A stretch of DNA of 31,257 bases from Phaeoceros laevis (GCA_049999765.1 JBNGIQ010007797.1:1-31257), one strand, 5' to 3'. Shown: positions 8,656-19,017, counted from the stretch's first letter. The notes: generated by a model not told the origin, from the sequence alone. Translations and numbers: made by a program.

Positions 8656-10694
8656 ATGGCAACCTCAAAACGCCCGCCGGCACAATCCCGGCTACCGGAG
8701 CAAGGCCCTTCGCAGCAGCAGAGCAATCGTGCTCGTCTTTACTTGGCTGCCCTACTGTTGCAATATGGCGCTCAGCCAATTCTATCCAAGCGTTGCAATG
8801 GGTACGTTCTAGTCCTGTCTAGTGGGGTGATTATACTGATACGGTTATTGCCCACGCAAGTATAGATGAAATGGTGCTTTTTTTTCCACTGTATGGCTGC
8901 AACTTTTGAGTCAAAGGATGCACTCTGGATCTAGAGTGTTTGTTCTAAGAGCCAGATGCGTTTCTTAAGTCTGTTCAACTTTTTGTTTCTGGGAGGTGTG
9001 TATACCTTGATGATGCTTGCATAGTTATGCCAAGTTGGTTATGGAGACTTCTTTGTGGCATCCTGAAAATAGCTCCAGATTCACGAAGGTCTTTTAAAAT
9101 GTCCAGTGCTCTGAATTTACTGGATTGTAGCTGTCCATTTCTAAGCTTGAACTAATATTGATAGCTCTTAACTGCATTTGTTCAGGTCGTTTAGATGTTG
9201 TAGAGCACATCGGAGCATATTTTTCTCAGTAATTGTGGTTGTTCGTGATAACAGGAAAAATGTGATAATGACCTCAATTGTTCTTGCTTGTGAAGTAGTC
9301 AAGGTACGAGCTTTGATTTTCTCGTTTGTAAATTTGCAAGCAACCCACGTGACCAATGAGTTACCGGAGAGTGCAGAGATACCAAAATGCAGCAAAGTAG
9401 ACTGTTTGAGCTGTGGTTCTGAATGTTGAAGATGTTCGCCCAGGTTGCGTGTGCACTTGTGGTGCTGCAGTGGGGAGGTGCTCTGAGTGGTCTGTTTGCA
9501 AGCTGGAGCTTGGGTGATGCTCTCCGATTTTCAGCTTTACCAGCAGTGCTGTACGCTGCCCAGAACACACTTCTGCAGCTATCTTACCGGAACCTGGATT
9601 CTCTCACCTTCTCCTTGCTGAACCAGACCAAATTAATCTCGACCGCCGTCTTCACGTATCTGCTTCTTCGGTACGGCCTGACTCTCTGGGGGATTTCACA
9701 TCTACCATACCATACCATGCCTTGCTTTGCAGATGTTGATGCTGTCTTGCTAATATTTGTTCTTCGCTTTGACCTCTCTTTTCTTCTACAGGCAGAAGCA
9801 GTCAGTGCCGCAGATTTTTGCTCTATCAATGCTGCTCGTTGCTGCAACATGTTTGAGCTTTGGCCAACGTACTCCGCAAGGGCATGTGGAAGTCAATCCA
9901 GAGCAAGCTCTTTTCTTCGGTATTATCCCTGTTCTGGCCGCTTCTCTCCTGTCAGGACTGGCTTCCACTCTCTGCCAGTGGGCATCTCAAGTAAGATGCT
10001 AGTGGTGGAAGGTTTCACTCAGTTTGGTGTGACATGTGCAGCTGGTACATCCTTCTGAGATATGTATCCTGGGGATGTGCAGGTGAAGAGGAGAGACACT
10101 TATTTGATGACCGTGGAGATGTCTATTTTTGGCAGCATGGGGCTGGTTACAAGTATGCTGAGGTCTCCTGATGGGGAATCCATAAAAACACGTGGCTTTT
10201 TCTACGGCTGGACTGTTTACACCATTGTAATAACTTGCACCCACCCCTGAGCCATACTGGTCGCGGGTGGACTTTCCTTCAGAAGCCTGTTAGTACGGGG
10301 TTCACTAAAATGCAGGTGGTGCTACATGTATCCAGGTACCTATCATCACAAACGCGCTTGGCGGAATCCTGGTGGGCTTAGTCACAACCAGTTCCGGAGG
10401 AGTGAAGAAGGTGCGTAAATGCAACTGTGTTACCGAACTCACGGTCGGAAGCATGTCTGCTTTATCGAATTCAGAAGCATGCACCAGTGTCGGTTGTCAT
10501 GACTTGGCTTGATATTTGCTATTTGTTTGCTGCAGGGTTTTGTCATTGTCTCTGCCCTGCTTGTGACAGCACTCCTACAGTACCTTTTCGAGGGCATCCC
10601 ACCTTCACCCTATGTGGCCATAGCACTGCCGCTGGTGTTGAGCAGCACGGTGATCCACCAAAGGTTCCCGTACAAGTACAAGAAGGATGACTAA
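8656..10694 (+). CDS. ROCK1: ROCK1-type nucleotide-sugar transporter (UDP-GlcNAc/UDP-GalNAc class)
   Basis: This multi-pass ER/Golgi carrier belongs to the CMP-sialic acid/UDP-sugar transporter family. Arabidopsis ROCK1 moves UDP-GlcNAc and UDP-GalNAc into the ER. Seven exons (8656-8801, 9255-9303, 9444-9670, 9792-9990, 10083-10226, 10336-10410, 10536-10694) give 332 residues, close to the family length. Diagnostic stretches appear in order: LQYGAQPILSKRC, VLACEVVK, LLQLSYRNLDSLTFSLLNQTK, GIIPVLAASLLSGLASTLCQWASQ, YLMTVEMSIFGS, NALGGILVGLVT and GFVIVSALLVTALLQYLFEG. The C-terminus ends in a lysine cluster (KYKKDD), a possible retrieval signal. The first intron is 453 nt; the others are 92-140 nt. 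The N-terminus before the first membrane segment is short and hydrophilic. Confidence 0.93.
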
Positions 10695-11467
10695 TCCACA
10701 CCACCCGACCTATGGTGTGGCTGGAAGAAACGGCGTCCAGCTGGGATCAATTAGTCTCAGCGCTGTGTTATTTATGTGACACTAGTCATTATATTGAGAA
10801 GCAGCTATTCGTGACTCTCAGGCCTGCGACTAAAATGTGGTGGCCAGTGGGCCCTTGAACGTGCGGATGCCCACCAGAGAGGCATCCAAATCCAAGCTCG
10901 GAAGTTGTAGTCACTTACGCAACTCCTAAGCTGGCAGGCCATCGTTATACGCGTGTAGCAGGTTGACGTTCACAGCAAACAACCCTTGCAGTGAATGAAG
11001 AGTTGAAAACGATGAACGATTATTGCACAAGTGATGCGGTCGTCGAATCATGTGGGAAGGGCATCCGTTGTCGGCATTGGTGCCTCCTGCTGTCTCCTTC
11101 ACCCCGCGCGACGCTGTTGCGTAGAAGCGTAGAAGGGGTACATTTGCAATTGGCTTGGCTGGCGGGCTCCAGTTGAGGGAGGAGTCTCCTATGACCTACT
11201 CATGTTCCTGTCGTGCATCCGTGCACGCTCGGCTTTCCTCCTTTTGCACCAGGCTTTAAGCCTGGTCGAGCAGGCGAGTTTCATGCACAGAGCTCTTCAT
11301 CGAGCTCGAGCAACCGCATCAACCATAACATCCAAACATTTTCCTGGCAATCGGCAACCCTCGACGAAAGAAGGCTCCTTCTATTATCAGGGACGATCGC
11401 CGGCAGTGTTGTTGTCGGATCGTTGGTTCGATTAGCATTGTCCAGCTGAGGAGGAACAGTAATCGCC
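10695..11467. other. Intergenic, ROCK1 3' flank and CHS promoter region
   Basis: No conserved protein is encoded here. The left part holds the presumed 3' UTR of the transporter gene. The right part is the upstream region of chalcone synthase and has a perfect 19-bp palindrome at 11248-11266. No convincing TATA box was found. Confidence 0.4.
11248..11266. promoter_or_regulatory. Perfect 19-bp inverted repeat upstream of chalcone synthase
   Basis: ACCAGGCTT-T-AAGCCTGGT is a 9-bp perfect inverted repeat around one T, about 200 bp before the CHS start codon. It could be a dimeric transcription-factor site or a small hairpin in the leader. The binding role is inference only. Confidence 0.35.
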
Positions 11468-12801
11468 ATGGCTGCAGGAGAGTTCAAGGAATTGAGCGAC
11501 GCGGAGCGGAGGAAGGCGGCCCGCGCCGAGGGCCCCGCAGCGGTGCTGGGCATCGGCACCGCGGTGCCGCCTCACGCGTACCCGCAGAGCGACTACCCCG
11601 ACTTCTTCTTCGGCGTCACCGGCTGCGAGCACAAGACGGAGCTGAAGCAAAAATTCGCTCGCATCTGCGCCAAGTCGGGCATCAACAAGCGCTACATGTA
11701 CATCACCAGAGAGGTGCTACGCGACAACCCGGGCATGGCAAGCTACATGGACCCCTCGCTGGACGCGCGACAGGAGATCGCGGTGCGGGAGGTGCCCAAG
11801 CTGGCGGCCGAGGCGTCCCGCAAGGCCATCCAAGAGTGGGGGCGCCCCAAGTCGGACATCACCCACGTCGTCATGGGCACCACCAGCGGCGTCACCATGC
11901 CCGGCGCCGAGGTGCGCCTGGTGAAGCTGCTGGGCCTCCGTCCCCACACCAAGCGCGTCATGATGTACCAGCAGGTAGCGGTAGCTCGCTCCTCAACATT
12001 CATCCCCTTCCCCTTGCACGTCTCCTGATAGGCCTGATTCCATCCCGGCCCAACTCTGTCCAGGGATGCTTTGCAGGCGCAACGGTGGTGCGGGTGGCCA
12101 AGGACCTGGCCGAGAACAACGCCGGGGCGCGGGTCCTGGCCGTCACCAGCGAGCTCACCGTGGTCACCTTCCGGGCGCCGAGCGAGGATCATCTGGACGG
12201 GCTGGTGGGATCGGCCTTGTTTGGGGACGGCGCGGCGGCGGTGGTGATCGGGTCCGACCCCCGCCCGGACCTCCTGGAGCGGCCCATCTTCGAGCTGGCA
12301 TGGACCGGGGAGACGCTGCTGCCCGACAGCGACGGCGCCATCGAAGGGAAGCTCACCGAAGCGGGCCTCATTTTCCACCTCATGCGCGACGTTCCCGGGA
12401 TCATCTCCAAGAACATCGACAAGTTCCTGTCGCTGGCCGTCACCCAGACCGGCCTCAACCACCGCAGCAACAGCAACCGCCCGGTAGGGCTCACGGCGGA
12501 AGGCGCGCTCTCCTTCGACGACATGTTCTGGGTGGTGCATCCGGGCGGGCCGGCCATTCTGGACCAGATCGAGAAGAAGCTCAAGCTGTCGGCGGACAAA
12601 CTGGCGGGCACCCGCGAGACGCTGGCGGACTACGGCAACATGTCCAGCTGCTCGGTGATTTTCGCCTTGGACCGCATGCGCCACAGGTCCAAGGAGCTCG
12701 GGCGTGCCACCACCGGCGAGGGGTGCAAGTGGGGGTTCCTCATCGCCTTCGGTCCCGGCCTCACCTTCGAGGTCTCGGTGCTCAAGAGTTGCCCCATTTG
12801 A
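11468..12801 (+). CDS. CHS: Chalcone synthase-type polyketide synthase (type III PKS)
   Basis: Chalcone synthase condenses p-coumaroyl-CoA with three malonyl-CoA to naringenin chalcone, the entry to flavonoids, in the cytosol. Two exons (11468-11974, 12064-12801; 89-nt phase-0 intron) give 414 residues. The catalytic Cys lies in QQGCFAG, two residues after the junction. The gatekeeper Phe residues (SALFGDGAA and LIFHLMRD), His ([11 protein letters not shown]) and Asn (YGNMSSCS) are all present. The TTSG pair and LTVVTF residues match true CHS rather than anther-type homologues, and the CoA-binding K/R/K pattern ([10 protein letters not shown]) is kept. Two oddities: about 17 extra residues between the second gatekeeper Phe and the catalytic His (around 12448-12510), and AFGPG in place of the usual GFGPG. 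The start ATG sits in a strong plant context (GCCATGGC). Confidence 0.93.
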
Positions 12802-13182
12802 CGAGTCTTCTTTCGATTCTCTTTAGCGATACGGTTGATGTGAAATGATGAATGGTTCTGTGAAAAGATAGATACAAATCAGAAAGTAACTGACTGCTGA
12901 TAGCTGCTTCCTTCATAACAAGGGTGCCTTGCTAGGTTTGGCAAAATTCGCACCTCTTTCATGTAGTCAATTGATATCATTCTCCGGGGCTTGCTTGCCT
13001 ACAAATTGCAGAGCCTTCTGGGGCTCGCACTGGTAAGTTGTTCGCTCCCAGATTTACGATGAATCCAAAACAGCTTCACAGGCTCGTGCAGAAGAGCAGA
13101 AAACAAACCCACATTGATTGAGAGCATGTTGCCAGAATGCAGGATTCCAGTAGTGACAATGGGAAAAAGGAGCCACTCCTGT
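12802..13182. other. Convergent intergenic region between CHS (+) and MYND (-)
   Basis: About 380 bp separates facing stop codons and must hold both 3' UTRs. The sequence is AT-richer than its neighbours and contains no supportable reading frame. Confidence 0.4.
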
Positions 13183-15171
13183 CTATTGTGTGTTCACGCC
13201 GAAGACGAAGCCATTGCTGTACCAGGGCACATTGCTGGAGGCAATCTGGTTTCTGCAGGGGGATCTGAAGGGGTTGGGGGTAACAGGGTAGGTGACCTGC
13301 AGAGCCGACGCCCGGAGGACCTGCTTGGCATTCACACAGCAAGGCTCGGCGAAATCCGTAAAGAACGCTGGGACGCCCTGGTGCTTCACCACCTCCAGAG
13401 CACCTATCCAGGTGCTGTAGGACTCCAGGCCCGAGTTGAGAGCCACCACCACATGCGGAGGAGGCAGGGAGTTGGCCTCCTCCTGGTACAGACCCTGGGC
13501 GAAGGTCACCTTGAGCTTCCGCCCCACGGCTGCCGACTCCCCGGACAGGGAGCTGGGCACCTCAGGCCCCACCATGTAGATGTGAATGCCTCCTCCAGTT
13601 GCGGATCCCCCGAGCAGGTGCCCGATCTCGGCGAAGGCGGGGAGCCAGTCCAACTCCCCCTCGGGGCCCAAGTAGTGCACCACCACGTCGTCCCGCCCGC
13701 CCTTGATGAGCATGTTCTTGGTCACTACGCACAGGCTGGTGAGGATGTTGTACAGGGAGAGCGGGAAGGAGAGAAGGGCGGCCACAGGGCTGTCCACCGG
13801 GATGGCCCGCAGGTCGTAGTACTCGGACCAGCTGGAGAGGAGGACCATGCTGCTGCTCCCGGGGATGATGTCGCTGCCTCCTGCTGCTGCTGCTGCTCCT
13901 CCTCCCACGAAGTCGAGGAAGGGGGCGTCGGGAGGGTACTTGCCGTGCTCCACTCCCCATGCCCCGGCCACAGATCCACCTTCCGGGGGCGGGAGGAGGC
14001 CGAAAGGGCAGCCCCTGAAGCAGCCGCACATCCTCCTCCACATGCCCCGCCCGTGGAGGCCGATGGATTCCAGCCACTTGCAAGAGTGCTCGATTAAGGT
14101 TGGGAAGGAGAAGCCCTTGATCTCCAGCTCCTCCTCCCGCTCCATCATGGCCTGGTACAGCTCGCAATTGCCCTTGTGAAGCTCCTTCCAGTGCTTCTTC
14201 TGACACACCGGGCCACAGTAGATGACCGCCTTGCAGCGGCTGCAGCGGGGGGCCTTGTCCCCGGGCACCTCCTTCTCGCACAGCACGCACTGCCGGGGGA
14301 TGGACCACTCCAGCAGCTCCACAGGGATGGCATTGGCATTGGCATTAGCATTAGCATTGGCATTGGTATTGGCGACCTCCTCCGCCTGCTCCACCAGCTT
14401 GGGGATAGGGTTGCTCGTGTCCTCCACCTCGTCCCTCACCGGGTAAGACACACGCACCACCGTGATCTCCCAGGCCTTGGGATCGTCTTGCGGCCACGGC
14501 ACATCCACCGTTTGCAGAAAATCCTCGTACGCCGAGTCCTCCCCGTCCACCTTCTGCAACACCGGGTGCAGCTGCGTGAGCGCCCGGAGGCAGGCGTACA
14601 TCCACCGCAGCTCCTCCAGCCCAGGGTTCCTGAAGGAGGGGAAGCCGTCGGCGATGCCCTTAGGGGAATACACGATATCAATGAGGGGGAACGCCTTGAG
14701 CCCCGCGATCTCCAGCCCCAAGGTCTTAATCATCTTCCTGTTGCCGCTGGACAGCTCCACCTCCGGGCCGAAGGTGATCCGCATCAGCCCCTGCTGTGGG
14801 ATGCACTTCATGTTCCCCAGGCCCCGGATCCCGGTCATCCCCGCCGCATCTGCCTCAGACCGGAATAGGTTGATGCCACAGTCCCCGGATCCGCCGCCTC
14901 CGACGAACTGCGCGCAGCAGAAGAGCTGCTTCGACTCCGGCCATTCCGCATCCTTCCCTACTCTCACGCCGAAGAGATGCGAGGGCTTGAACCTCTTCCA
15001 TGGATTAGATCTGTACAAGGCTGCTGCCGCCCGGAACACTGCCTTGATGAAAGAATTGGTCACGCCATCCACCTTGAGCAGAGAAGTTCCGGTGCCAGGT
15101 CCCAGCCCCGGCCCTACGCCAAACACCTGCTGGTACTGTCCGAACAGCTCGCGCAGATACACCTCCGACAT
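13183..15171 (-). CDS. MYND zinc-finger protein with MSS51-type C-terminal domain
   Basis: A single uninterrupted frame of 662 residues. It starts at ATG 15171 (MSEVYLRELFGQYQQVFGVG); the frame runs a few codons further up but has no earlier ATG. The N-terminal half matches the plant group of which Arabidopsis At1g70160 is a member (GPGLGPGTGTSLLKV, SHLFGVRVGKD). A MYND finger spans about residues 298-336, with ligands in CVLCEKEV, PRCSRC, YCGPVCQKKHW and HKGNC. The C-terminal ~280 residues carry VVHYLGPEGELDWL, IYMVGPEVP, VVVALNSGLESY, PAFFTDFAEPCC and YSNGFVFGVN, as in the MSS51 C-terminal domain. The molecular role in plants is unknown to me. A run of alternating Asn-Ala just before the finger comes from a GCATTG/GCATTA microsatellite (about 14331-14370). 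Confidence 0.88.
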   Translation of the reverse strand: MSEVYLRELFGQYQQVFGVGPGLGPGTGTSLLKVDGVTNSFIKAVFRAAAALYRSNPWKRFKPSHLFGVRVGKDAEWPESKQLFCCAQFVGGGGSGDCGINLFRSEADAAGMTGIRGLGNMKCIPQQGLMRITFGPEVELSSGNRKMIKTLGLEIAGLKAFPLIDIVYSPKGIADGFPSFRNPGLEELRWMYACLRALTQLHPVLQKVDGEDSAYEDFLQTVDVPWPQDDPKAWEITVVRVSYPVRDEVEDTSNPIPKLVEQAEEVANTNANANANANANAIPVELLEWSIPRQCVLCEKEVPGDKAPRCSRCKAVIYCGPVCQKKHWKELHKGNCELYQAMMEREEELEIKGFSFPTLIEHSCKWLESIGLHGRGMWRRMCGCFRGCPFGLLPPPEGGSVAGAWGVEHGKYPPDAPFLDFVGGGAAAAAGGSDIIPGSSSMVLLSSWSEYYDLRAIPVDSPVAALLSFPLSLYNILTSLCVVTKNMLIKGGRDDVVVHYLGPEGELDWLPAFAEIGHLLGGSATGGGIHIYMVGPEVPSSLSGESAAVGRKLKVTFAQGLYQEEANSLPPPHVVVALNSGLESYSTWIGALEVVKHQGVPAFFTDFAEPCCVNAKQVLRASALQVTYPVTPNPFRSPCRNQIASSNVPWYSNGFVFGVNTQ

Positions 15172-16137
15172 CAGGCCAATGTGCAATGCGCTTCTTGGAT
15201 CTCTAGCATTCCCTCCCTACTCTGCCGCCGCCCGCCGGTGTCACAGATCTTCTGCGCCTCACACAGCAGCATGTTCAGCAAAGAATTGCCACAGGCCAGC
15301 TAGCACAATGACAAAAAAAGAAACAACAGATGTGCTAGGAAACCTCAGCGCACCTCATGGTTTCTGCCGCAGAAAATGTGAGGACGACAGAAGCAAGTAT
15401 CCCTCCTGCCTGCCTGCCTGCCTCTCGCGGGTCGAGTCTTCCTTCTTGACAGCACGCCGGAGGAGCTCATTTATCAGGACGGGCAACGCGGGCCTAGGCC
15501 CGCGTTTGCTCCAGATCTGATGGTCCTTCTCCAGAGGGTGGGACATCGGCTCGTGTGAGTAGGACTTTTTTGGGTCGTGACAAATTGGAGCCGTACACTT
15601 TTTCACCCAAGTAGAGTGAAAGGTCCATCGTCCGAATGACAGCAATTCTGTAATAACTGACTGCCAGCCTGCCAGCTGCGTGAAGCGCACAAAGTCGGGA
15701 CGTGGCCTGTCATTCCTGATTGAACCCCTGGTGACGGTGCCAGTAATTAAGAACTGCTTTGCGGCAGGAAAACTGAGTTCAATTGACAGAGTTCTGTTCT
15801 TTATTTTTCTCCCACTGATGCATGCTTGCTGCACCAGCTGCACCACCATCAGCTGCACAAGAATAAGGTAAGGACACAATTTTCCACCAGAGAAGTTTCT
15901 GCTGGTTGTTCCTATCTTTCTATGCAGACCAGTCACGCCTCTCGTAGCCAGCCTGAGATCTCTGCTTCGCCACAGCGTGTTTAAGACTCCAGATTTGATT
16001 TGTCCATATGAAAGATTCACCCTGGAGCCTTTCTGAAGGACGACAGCAAATTCACGTCACGTCCTCCACATGCCAAGCAAAGGCAAAAGGCATCGCCCTT
16101 TATATGGATCCTTCATTTCATACAGGGCCCCTTCCTT
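15172..16137. other. Intergenic, upstream of MYND and downstream of PPR
   Basis: A 221-codon open frame exists on the minus strand (16020-15355) but shows no domain, compositional bias or family match, so I do not call it. A (CCTG)5 microsatellite lies at about 15403-15424, probably in the MYND leader or promoter. Confidence 0.45.
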
Positions 16138-18364
16138 TCACGTAACACTAGTTTCCTGTTGCATCTGAGTGTAAATCTCCCAGGCCTTTTCACTCTGTCC
16201 CTGATGGGCATACCCTGCTGCCATGGCCCTCCACGAGGCAACATCACGCTTTGATAATTTCTTGAAGACGAGCTCTGCCTCCACCATATCCCCGCTTTTG
16301 CTATACATTTGGACCAGAGAGTTGCCGATAAATGTGTCAGAGTCACAGCCCAACCTGGTGGCTTCAGCATGGATGAACTTCCCATTTTGTAGGGTCTGTG
16401 ACTTGATCCTCTGTCCCTTGTCCAGAACCTCCTCTTCACTGGCAGCCAAGATAATACATGCTCGGAGAAGGGCGAGAAAGGTTCGAGCGTCTGCATCCAC
16501 ACCTACTACTTGCATCTGGTCATATACATCAAAGGCTGTGGCACATTGCTCTTGCTGCACATAGCCAGCAATCAGAGCATTCCATGAAGCCACAGTGCGG
16601 TGAGACAAGGAATCAAAGACCCTTTGTGCATCCACCATGCTCCCACATTTTGCATACATGTCAACGAGGCTGGTGCCTACAAACACATCGCTTTCACAGC
16701 CACTTTCCTCAATCTCATCATGGATCTGCTTACCCTTCTCCAGGGCTTTGAGTTTGAGTAACTGCCCATCTACAGGCACTGCTTCCTCTTGGGCTGCAAG
16801 GCATCCACAAGCCTTAAGCACACTAGCGAAAATAAATAGGTCTGGGCTCATGCCTTGCTCCTTCATTTCGGCATAGACTTGCAAGGCCCTGTCCCCCTGT
16901 TCTTGATGGGAGTAACCTGTTATCATGGCAGTCCACGACACCACATCACGCTTGCGCAGCCTCCCAAAAACGTCTTCTGCATCTTTCATGCTTCCACACT
17001 TTGCATACATATCGACCAATGCAGTCCCAACAAACAAGTCTCTCTCATACCCCTCCAGAATAACTTTTTTGTGCACAGCCTTGCCTTGTTCAAGATCTGC
17101 TAAGCTGCCACAGGCTTTCAGCACACCGACATATGTGTATGTGTTTGGCTGGACACGTTCCTCTTGCATCTTCTCATACAGCTTCAGAGCCTCAAGGGCT
17201 TCTCCCTTCTTGGTGAGCCCTGAGATTAATGCTGTCCACGAGACAACTGCACGCTGTGGGAGCTTGTTGAATACCACGAGCGCATCAGAAACACTTCCAC
17301 AAATAACGTAGCTGTTGACCAGAGCGTTGCCCAAGTATTTGCTGAACTCGAATCCAGCGGTAGCTATGTGGGAATGAACTAATTTGGCCTCGTCGAGACT
17401 CTTCTTCTTGTTGCAGTATTGCAACAACGTCCAGTACGCCTCCATGCAAGTCAGAGTGCCCTGCTCTCTCGCGAGCTTCAAGGCTCCTAGAACCTCCTCC
17501 AGTCGTCCCTCCTCACACAACCTATACAGTTCCTGAGCATCTTCAAAGTTGATAGCTGTACTGCAGAAAGAATGAGGCCGATGTGTTAGATGACATACGG
17601 AAGCTAGCAGCTTGATATGCTTCTCTGACGTTTACATGGCAGTCACATCATCAAGACACCATATATGGGGCAGATAGAAGATATACTTACGAAGCATCAG
17701 TACTACTAACGTCCACGCCCGCTGCAGGCTCACCATTTGGTTCCTCACTCTTAGCTAGGTTGCCTAGTTCTATCTCTACCCAGCTGGGAGTATACGCATT
17801 CTTGATCCAAAGTGCTTCATTCCTCGTTTTGTGTCTAAAGTCAGGATGCTGGGGACTTTTCTGCAAAACTACCAGTTGCGGTGTTCAGCGGTTGAAGGAT
17901 TAAAAAAAAAATGAAACACAATCATATGCTGGACTGTTCAGTTTCAAGCATACCTTAGTCCGCCTAATGTCCAACCACTGTGTAGGATCTGAAAAAAAGT
18001 CCTGCCAGAGCAGATTCTGTTGCTCCTTCTTTGCTGCCACTGCATCTGCAGCGAGAACTTACTGTTCAGTCCGGAGGGATGTGGCAGCGTCAACCAGGGA
18101 GCACCAACTTACAGAGATAGAACCGACTTATTTCCTACCTTTCTCTGTAGAAGATACCTTCGCTGTAGCCCGTGCTGAGATAAGCCGATTGCGCACCCAT
18201 GATCCCAGCTTTGCAACCTCGTCCCCAAGATGAGGGGAGGCTTTCCTGCTATACCAGGAATGCAGGAGTGCGGGTCGGTAAAATCTGTTGCAGCCGGCGT
18301 CCAAGCAAGATATGCAGGAATGCCTATCTTGCTGCATGGTACTGCCCAACCCAATGTGGCCCAT
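16138..18364 (-). CDS. PLS-type pentatricopeptide repeat protein with N-terminal PDF motif
   Basis: PPR proteins bind organellar RNA in a sequence-specific way. Four exons (18364-18139, 18045-17954, 17860-17691, 17560-16138) join in phase over three short introns (93, 93 and 130 nt) to give 636 residues. Residues 1 to about 75 are the presumed targeting region (KLGSWVRNRLISAR near its end). Residues 87-130 read LLWQDFFSDPTQWLDIRRTK, then SPQHPDFRHKTRNEALW and TPSWV. This is the 'PDF' motif known from organellar single-stranded-DNA-binding OSB proteins and some PPR proteins. About nine to ten PPR motifs follow (YAKCGSM, RDVVSWTAMITGY, TFLALLRAC). There is no E or DYW extension after the last repeat, so it probably needs a partner if it acts in editing. 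The upstream exons are inferred from family match and phase. Confidence 0.87.
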
Positions 18365-18836
18365 GCTTGCTCAGGAACCGGTCACAGAGGATTCCCAAAA
18401 GTGCTCAAGTGATTATTTTCCCAGAGATTCCCCTCCGCACATATTAGATGGAACTCGGATTGTAGAAGAAAAATTCCTGCCATGGCAGCCTTGCCCGCAT
18501 TGTACCTCCAATGCTCCTCTCAAAAATCAGTGGAGCACTGGCAGCTATTCAGGACAGCTACGAGTCAAGGAATTGGCTCATGACAGCTTCAAACGGACTC
18601 TAGAAGTCATTCAAGCGACGGTTAAACACAGGGATTCTGTCGTCTAGGTTTTTCAGTGAAGGCCCCGAAGGAGCGCGCCGCGCGGGAGGTCGGTGAGGGC
18701 GCTCGCGAGGTCTGTCCACCTGATTCACTTGGGACTGGGAAACCAGCCTCCTGCTTGCACAGTAGAGTATGCTACTGTAGTTGGACACCAGCTTTACTGT
18801 ACTATAACCACAGTCGAAAAGCAGCCTAGGAGGACA
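18365..18836. other. Divergent intergenic region between PPR (-) and H2B (+), left part
   Basis: This holds the presumed PPR promoter and leader. A GC-rich, partly self-complementary stretch (GCGCGCCGCGCG) occurs at about 18673-18685. No reading frame resembling a known protein was found. Confidence 0.4.
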
Positions 18837-18931
18837 GGCTCGAACTTCTGCAGGGCTCGAACTTCTGCAGGAGAGATTGTGAATCGGAAGTTCGAACCGG
18901 AGCGGCAAATTTGAAGTTCGAAGTTCGAACC
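18837..18931. repeat. Clustered TCGAACTTC / GAAGTTCGA repeats upstream of H2B
   Basis: Two perfect tandem 17-mers (GGCTCGAACTTCTGCAG at 18837-18853 and 18854-18870) are followed by three inverted GAAGTTCGA motifs at 18887-18898 and 18913-18931. The cluster could form hairpins or serve as a multi-site upstream element, ending about 80 bp before the H2B TATA box. Confidence 0.7.
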
Positions 18932-18972
18932 ATACAAAGGGACCCGCCCAAAATTTCAAGTGCCGAGAACAA

Positions 18973-18987
18973 CCACGTCAGCGATCC
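18973..18987 (+). promoter_or_regulatory. Type I histone promoter element (hexamer plus octamer core)
   Basis: CCACGTCAGCGATCC matches the plant type I element CCACGTCANCGATCC(GCG), which combines the ACGTCA hexamer with the reversed octamer core and drives S-phase expression of histone genes. It lies 24 bp before the TATA box and about 350 bp before the H2B start codon. Confidence 0.88.
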
Positions 18988-19010
18988 TTAGGAGTCTGAG
19001 ACGTCTCAGC

Positions 19011-19017
19011 TATAAAA
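19011..19017 (+). promoter_or_regulatory. TATA box of histone H2B
   Basis: TATAAAA lies downstream of the type I element and of the palindrome TGAGACGTCTCA (18997-19008), which contains an ACGT core. Transcription would start near 19040-19050. Confidence 0.8.

Noticed and set aside
11743-12684. A 313-codon minus-strand ORF opposite chalcone synthase
   Set aside because: It is a shadow frame of the GC-rich CHS exons; its sequence is a low-information mirror of the real gene.
12066-12848. A 260-codon plus-strand ORF overlapping CHS exon 2
   Set aside because: Arg/Gly/His-rich composition typical of the +1 frame of a GC-rich gene.
13114-14097. A 327-codon plus-strand ORF opposite the MYND gene
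   Set aside because: It is antisense shadow of a real, family-matching gene; no independent motif is present.
15355-16020. A 221-codon minus-strand ORF between the PPR and MYND genes
   Set aside because: It has no recognisable motif, uneven composition and no fit to either neighbour; the MYND protein already starts at its family N-terminus.
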